The notes below the pieces were generated by a model, which saw only the letters and a list, made by a program, of their open reading frames with translations, searched no databases and was not told the DNA's origin. Below are positions 59,910 through 64,000 of a stretch of 64,000 bases of DNA, in pieces; the first letter of the stretch is position 1; every line of letters begins with the position of its first letter. The position numbers and the translations under genes are program-made. This stretch comes from an uncultured Prevotellaceae bacterium. GTDB lineage: Bacteria; Bacteroidota; Bacteroidia; Bacteroidales; UBA3663. The stretch spans positions 1-64,000 of the forward strand of contig ONNR01000011.1 in assembly GCA_900319235.1 (NCBI GenBank). The letters are read 5' to 3'.

Positions 59910-61880
59910 ATGAAACAAGTTTTACTTTTTGCGCTTGCGCTTACTATGGGCGCAGCTACGGCTAATGCTGGCCAGCAAATCAGTTTCAATCATTCACAGA
60001 ACCAGAAGCAGGTCATGACCGAGGCCCAACTTCCCGTTCAAGTCAAGAACTTCCTCAAGAGCGAGGCCGGCAAGGGTTTCACCGCTCAGCAGTTCATCGA
60101 TGCACTCCGCAACCAGGATGCTGCCGTCAAGGCTGTCGCTGCCGATGAATCTGCTCCCACCGAGATTCCATTTGTCAACGAAGGATTCAGCAAGATGACT
60201 CTTGGCTCAGAGAATGAACCGGATGCAACTCCTATCGCTGACTTCACCGACCTCACTGAAACTCCAGGCTGGGACGGCTTCCTCTGCTATCAGGCAGGCG
60301 GTAATGTCTATACCGGATTCGACACCGAAGGCGAAGATGGACCAGGCTATCTGCTTACTCCCGCCATGGATCTTTCTGATGCCAATTACAGCGGTGCCCA
60401 TCGTGCCATGTTCCGCGTGCGTGGTGCCAATGCCGCCACAGCCGAACCCAAACTCCAGATTTTCGTACTTGACAATATCGATATGAAGATTCTGTCGGCT
60501 GACGCAAAGGACATGAATGGGCAAGAGTGGATTGACCTGACCTGGGACTTCACCCGTGGCTCAGGCAAGGAGAACATTATGGCATTCAGCTGGCAGGGCT
60601 ACGTGCTCTTCGACTCAGTGAGCATCAGTTACCTCGACTATGGCATCGAGACTCCTACCAACGTCAAAGGTGAACTCGTCGATGGTTCCACCATCAAAGC
60701 CTCTTGGGATGCCATCAGCAATGCTGACCATTATCTCGTCAGCCTCTATCGCCTCCAGGAAGGTTTCGTAGAAGGCTGCACCGAATTGGAGACAAAAGAC
60801 ACACAATATACCTTTGAAAACCTTGCCCTCAACTTCTCGACAGGCGGCTATAAGGTAGTCGTAAGAGCAGCCAACGAGGCAGGTGCCACTTCGCCCGAAC
60901 GTTACTGCGACGAAATCTTAGCGCCCACCGAGACCACTGCTCCTGTTGCCCTTGAAGCCACCGACATCACCGCCGATAGTTTCACTGCACATTGGGAGCC
61001 TTCGACCTTTGCCGATGGATACACCGTCGAGGCCATGACCGAAATGGTTGCTGTTGCCGACACCCTTGCAGTCACCCTCTTTGAGCAGGACTTCTCCAAC
61101 ATGACATTTGCCGAAGACGGCAGTGGACAGGTCATGATGGACAACTGCAACGCATTCTTCAACCAGAACGATTGGACATGTTTCTTTGGTCTCTGCTGGA
61201 ACCAGGCATTCCTCATCTACAACGCCTTTGCTGCCGCTTATGGTTCTGAATATGCTTCTTACCTCCTGTCGCCCGCTTATGACAACCTGAACCTTGGCGA
61301 AAACGGCACAGCCACCATTCGCGTCAGCTTCAAGGGCTATGTTGACCCAGCATCGCTTGACGGTGAGGAAGCCTATCTGATTGTCGGCCTCACCGAGGGC
61401 ACCAACATCATTGACTACAAGGCCTTGAATGTCACCACCACAGCACAAGATTATCAGTTGGATATTGCCGGTTTCAAGAATGGCAATAACATCATATTCT
61501 ATGACTACGACGGAGCATCGGTTGCCCTTGGTAACCTCAAGTTGGAGGCTTTGCTTACAGAAGGACAATCGGCCAACGTTGTCTATGCAACTGTCGAGGC
61601 TGAAGGCCTCAATGCCAACGAAGCCGTTGTGCCGTTCCCATACGATATGGCCTCCTATCGCGTAACTGCTCATGTCGCCCTTGATGGTGCAAGCCTCACG
61701 GCTACGTCTGAGGAGATTCCTGTGGTTCGCGGCATCGACAACCTCGACGGCTTCAACGTCCCCGCAGCTCCTGCCCGTCGCTACTTCGACCTCCAGGGCC
61801 GTCGTGTCAACGAAGTTCGTGATGGTCTCTTCATCATGCAGGATGCCAATGGCAATACGCAGAAGATGCTAATCAAATAA
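59910..61880 (+). CDS. Secreted choice-of-anchor/FnIII protein, T9SS-like tail
   Basis: 656 residues; signal peptide about 1-20. Two jelly-roll, MAM-like (choice-of-anchor J type) segments (GFSKMTLGSE...YLLTPAMDL and FEQDFSNMTF...YLLSPAYDNL) flank a fibronectin-III stretch (ETPTNVKGELVDGSTIKASWDAI and following). The C terminus RRYFDLQGRRVNEVRDGLFIM..KMLIK resembles the short sorting-type tails common in Prevotella. It is likely an exported or cell-surface protein of unknown ligand. The next gene starts 3 bp after the stop, so the two are co-translated. Confidence 0.75.
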   Translation: MKQVLLFALALTMGAATANAGQQISFNHSQNQKQVMTEAQLPVQVKNFLKSEAGKGFTAQQFIDALRNQDAAVKAVAADESAPTEIPFVNEGFSKMTLGSENEPDATPIADFTDLTETPGWDGFLCYQAGGNVYTGFDTEGEDGPGYLLTPAMDLSDANYSGAHRAMFRVRGANAATAEPKLQIFVLDNIDMKILSADAKDMNGQEWIDLTWDFTRGSGKENIMAFSWQGYVLFDSVSISYLDYGIETPTNVKGELVDGSTIKASWDAISNADHYLVSLYRLQEGFVEGCTELETKDTQYTFENLALNFSTGGYKVVVRAANEAGATSPERYCDEILAPTETTAPVALEATDITADSFTAHWEPSTFADGYTVEAMTEMVAVADTLAVTLFEQDFSNMTFAEDGSGQVMMDNCNAFFNQNDWTCFFGLCWNQAFLIYNAFAAAYGSEYASYLLSPAYDNLNLGENGTATIRVSFKGYVDPASLDGEEAYLIVGLTEGTNIIDYKALNVTTTAQDYQLDIAGFKNGNNIIFYDYDGASVALGNLKLEALLTEGQSANVVYATVEAEGLNANEAVVPFPYDMASYRVTAHVALDGASLTATSEEIPVVRGIDNLDGFNVPAAPARRYFDLQGRRVNEVRDGLFIMQDANGNTQKMLIK

Positions 61881-61883
61881 TCT

Positions 61884-63644
61884 ATGATCCGAAGGTTATT
61901 ACTGACCCTATATCTTGTTCTGGGCTTCGCTTTCATCGAGGCCCAGAACTCTTCGCTTTATCTAAGCTACTGCGATGGCAAACTTGCCGAAGCAGGCGCC
62001 AGCCGCCAAGGCGTCGGGGTCACCGTGTCGGCTGCCGTAGGCTTCCCCGCTGACGGCTTGGTACAATTTGCCGGTGCCGAACTCACTACGCTCCGCATCG
62101 GTCTCTGCACGGTCAATACCGACATTTCGAGTATGACGGCATGGGTGCGCAGCAGTCTGTCGGGCGAAGTCATCGCCGAAGTGGCTATGGAGTCCTTCCA
62201 ATCGGGCTGGAACGAGGTGACACTCCCCGCCCCTATTGCCATCGACGGTACGCATGACCTTTACCTCGGCTTCAGTTATCAGCAGGCACGTAGCGTCAAG
62301 TGCTTGAGTTTTGTCGGTGAGACAAACGCCCAAGGGGCCTGGATCGGACGCAACGGCGAGTGGGAAGATTGGAGCACTCGCCAACTCGGTTCGCTCAGCA
62401 TCGAAGGCATCATCGAAGGCGAAGGCCTGCCGCAATATAATCTCAGCGTGCTCGATATGAAGCTGCTGCACGGTGAGATTGTACGCGACGATAGCCTCCG
62501 CTTCGAAGCCACAATCAAGAATGTTGCATCGCAACCAGTCAGCAGCTTGCGCTTCAACTACGACCTGGCAGATGGTTTTCAAACGGGTTCTATCGTAATA
62601 GAGCAAACACTACAGCCGCGCGAAGAGGCAACCGTCCTCTTCGGAATCCCCACCAAAGGCATTCCCGCTGGCATCAATCATCCCGTCGATATTTGCCTGT
62701 TGTTGCCCGATGGTTCTGACGACGAGGACATGGCCGATAACCGCTGTCATTTCGACTACGCCACCTACGAGGCAGGCAGCGACTTCGTTCACAGAGCATT
62801 GCTCGAAGAGTTCACCACCGAAGTCTGCGTCAATTGTCCTTCGGGTGCCCAGCGCATCGAGGCAGCCCTCGACTATGGTTATCATGACCGCATTATCATG
62901 GCTACCCACCATGCCGGTTATCACACCGACTGGCTCACCCTCCCCTCCGATGTGGACTATTGCTGGTTCTACAACGAGGGAGGCTCTACTTCGGCGCCTG
63001 CTACGATGCTCGACCGCACATTGACGGGGTTCGACAAGGATTTCTCGCCGGTGTTCAACCCACCGCAGTCACAGAAACTCTGCGAACGCTTCGACATTGC
63101 ATTGGCTCGACCTGCGTTGGTCGATGTCAAGGCTACATTGAAGTATGATGATGCCCTTCGCCAGGTCACCATCAATATAGAGGGCGAACATCTCGACGCC
63201 TTCCTGCATCAGTGTCCCGAAGCGCGCATCACCGTTTTTGCTCTCATCGACAGCATCCAGGCCCATGACCAGACGGGTGCTGGACAAGGCTACTACCATC
63301 GTCACGTGACGCGTGACGTCCTCACTGACGTGTGGGGCGACGTAATTGTTTGGGATGGCAATACTTTCTCTACCTCTTACGTTTGGACCATCCCTGAGGA
63401 ACTACGTGAAGAGAAGATGGAGGTTGTAGCCTTCGTCCACCGATACGATGCCAACGACCCGACCAATTGCTGCGTCTTCAACACTACTCGAGCCTTGCTC
63501 TCCGACCCATCGACAGAAGGCATCGATGTCGTCCGTGCGGACAATGCTTCTACTTCGGCTCCTCTCATCAACCTGATGGGGCAAAAGGTGGACAATGCTT
63601 GGCGCGGCTTCGTCATCTCGGGCGGCAGGTTAATCATGCGGTAA
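61884..63644 (+). CDS. Omp28-like secreted protein with thioredoxin-like fold
   Basis: 586 residues; signal peptide about 1-20. The first 190 residues form a beta-rich module (YLGFSYQQARSVKCLSFVGE). From about residue 308 the Omp28/Omp40-type domain begins at LLEEFTTEVCVNCPSGAQRIE, with its CxxC, followed by ATHHAGYHTDWLT. Members are outer-membrane or extracellular proteins of Porphyromonas and Prevotella with no proven enzyme activity. The C terminus (NLMGQKVDNAWRGFVISGGRLIMR) is again sorting-tail-like. It is second in a two-gene unit; a terminator is at 63685-63720. Confidence 0.78.
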   Translation: MIRRLLLTLYLVLGFAFIEAQNSSLYLSYCDGKLAEAGASRQGVGVTVSAAVGFPADGLVQFAGAELTTLRIGLCTVNTDISSMTAWVRSSLSGEVIAEVAMESFQSGWNEVTLPAPIAIDGTHDLYLGFSYQQARSVKCLSFVGETNAQGAWIGRNGEWEDWSTRQLGSLSIEGIIEGEGLPQYNLSVLDMKLLHGEIVRDDSLRFEATIKNVASQPVSSLRFNYDLADGFQTGSIVIEQTLQPREEATVLFGIPTKGIPAGINHPVDICLLLPDGSDDEDMADNRCHFDYATYEAGSDFVHRALLEEFTTEVCVNCPSGAQRIEAALDYGYHDRIIMATHHAGYHTDWLTLPSDVDYCWFYNEGGSTSAPATMLDRTLTGFDKDFSPVFNPPQSQKLCERFDIALARPALVDVKATLKYDDALRQVTINIEGEHLDAFLHQCPEARITVFALIDSIQAHDQTGAGQGYYHRHVTRDVLTDVWGDVIVWDGNTFSTSYVWTIPEELREEKMEVVAFVHRYDANDPTNCCVFNTTRALLSDPSTEGIDVVRADNASTSAPLINLMGQKVDNAWRGFVISGGRLIMR

Positions 63645-63684
63645 GCCTCGTCTGTCTCGTCAAACATTGGACGAATAAAAAGAA

Positions 63685-63720
63685 AGTCAGCCCCGACCTC
63701 GTAAGAGATTGGGGCTGACT
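63685..63720. terminator. Bidirectional terminator
   Basis: AGTCAGCCCC (63685-63694) pairs with GGGGCTGACT (63711-63720). It separates the Omp28-like gene (+) from the convergent Arc-type gene (-); T-rich on the plus side (GTTTATG). Confidence 0.8.
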
Positions 63721-63748
63721 GTTTATGTAATGGGGACAATTAACGTGT

Positions 63749-63949
63749 TCATGCCTCTTCGGGCGGATCAATTGGTTTGGCTTTAGGTTTCTTCATACGT
63801 CCGCTTTTGCGGAGTGCTTCGGCCAATATCCACTGGATCTGCCCGTTGACAGACCTGAACTCATCAGCAGCCCATGCCTCGATGGCATCCATGGTGGCGC
63901 CATCGACACGAAGCACGAAACTTTTGGTGGTAGATTCTTTTTTGGCCAT
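63749..63949 (-). CDS. Arc-type (ribbon-helix-helix) DNA-binding protein
   Basis: 66 residues starting MAKKESTTKSFVLRVDGATMDAIEAWA. The N-terminal strand (KSFVLRV) followed by two helices (TMDAIEAWAADEF and VNGQIQWILAEALRKSG) fits the Arc/MetJ fold, and the basic C-terminal tail is typical of the small Arc-like proteins of Bacteroidales. It would bind DNA as a dimer; no partner toxin is visible in the 50 bp left in the window. The upstream region is cut by the window end. Confidence 0.75.
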   Translation of the reverse strand: MAKKESTTKSFVLRVDGATMDAIEAWAADEFRSVNGQIQWILAEALRKSGRMKKPKAKPIDPPEEA

Positions 63950-64000
63950 AACGATAAAAAATAATTTTAATTGCTTGGGACTAAGGCTCAGAGAAGTGTT

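Overview
The window looks like chromosomal DNA of a Bacteroidales bacterium (Prevotella/Bacteroides-like, gut or rumen type). The evidence is three SusC/SusD pairs, a SusE/F-type lipoprotein, many secreted glycoside hydrolases, three membrane-anchored DUF6377-type regulators, and more than a dozen promoters of the Bacteroidetes form TTG-N19/20-TAnnTTTG. No rRNA, tRNA, CRISPR array, integrase or transposase was seen.

Layout. 1-5.3 kb: a small ORF and an SDR oxidoreductase, a GH43, a 313-bp multi-hairpin element, an HD-domain hydrolase and a ThuA-domain protein. 5.3-10.7 kb: an AT-rich accessory stretch with palindromic repeat arrays, a possible small RNA, two linked genes of unknown function and an AAA/DUF4143 ATPase. 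Most of this stretch lies between a displaced fragment of the 3' end of the neighbouring GH78 gene and the intact gene. 10.7-28.4 kb, all leftward: a rhamnose-glycan utilisation locus (DUF6377 regulator, then MBL hydrolase-GH106-GH3, then SusC-SusD-esterase-GH78). 28.8-32.8 kb: a secreted protein, a galactanase-like GH43 and a lipocalin-like protein. 33.0-59.2 kb: an alpha-1,6-glucan (dextran-type) locus with a GH13 oligo-1,6-glucosidase, SusC-SusD, two convergent DUF6377 regulators, a second SusC-SusD-SusE/F-GH66 dextranase unit, and a six-hairpin glycosidase-GH31-GH97 unit. 59.2-64 kb: a second palindromic array, two secreted proteins (choice-of-anchor/FnIII and Omp28-like) and an Arc-type DNA-binding protein.

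How the genes work together. In the dextran locus, surface GH66 and glycan-binding SusD/SusE/F proteins would cut and capture alpha-1,6-glucan, the two SusC transporters would import oligosaccharides, and GH31, GH97, GH13 and the six-hairpin enzyme would release glucose. In the rhamnose locus, GH78 and GH106 remove rhamnose, GH3 removes beta-linked sugars and the esterase removes ester decorations.

Most unusual observations. (1) Palindromic DNA arrays of different sequence share a 42-bp period (28-bp palindrome plus about 14-bp spacer; four helical turns). (2) A two-site promoter architecture at fixed distances ties together three promoters of the dextran locus (CACTCCC boxes) and two of the rhamnose locus (CTTACTATC boxes), with the distal site about 113 bp upstream of the -7 element in both; these are probably the sites of the DUF6377 regulators. 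(3) A 313-bp element closed by a perfect 12-bp inverted repeat contains about ten hairpins. (4) A 4-kb islet lies between direct repeats of a gene's 3' end. (5) Gaps inside operons are often filled with 10-bp-period minisatellites. All calls come from reading the sequence; no database search was run.
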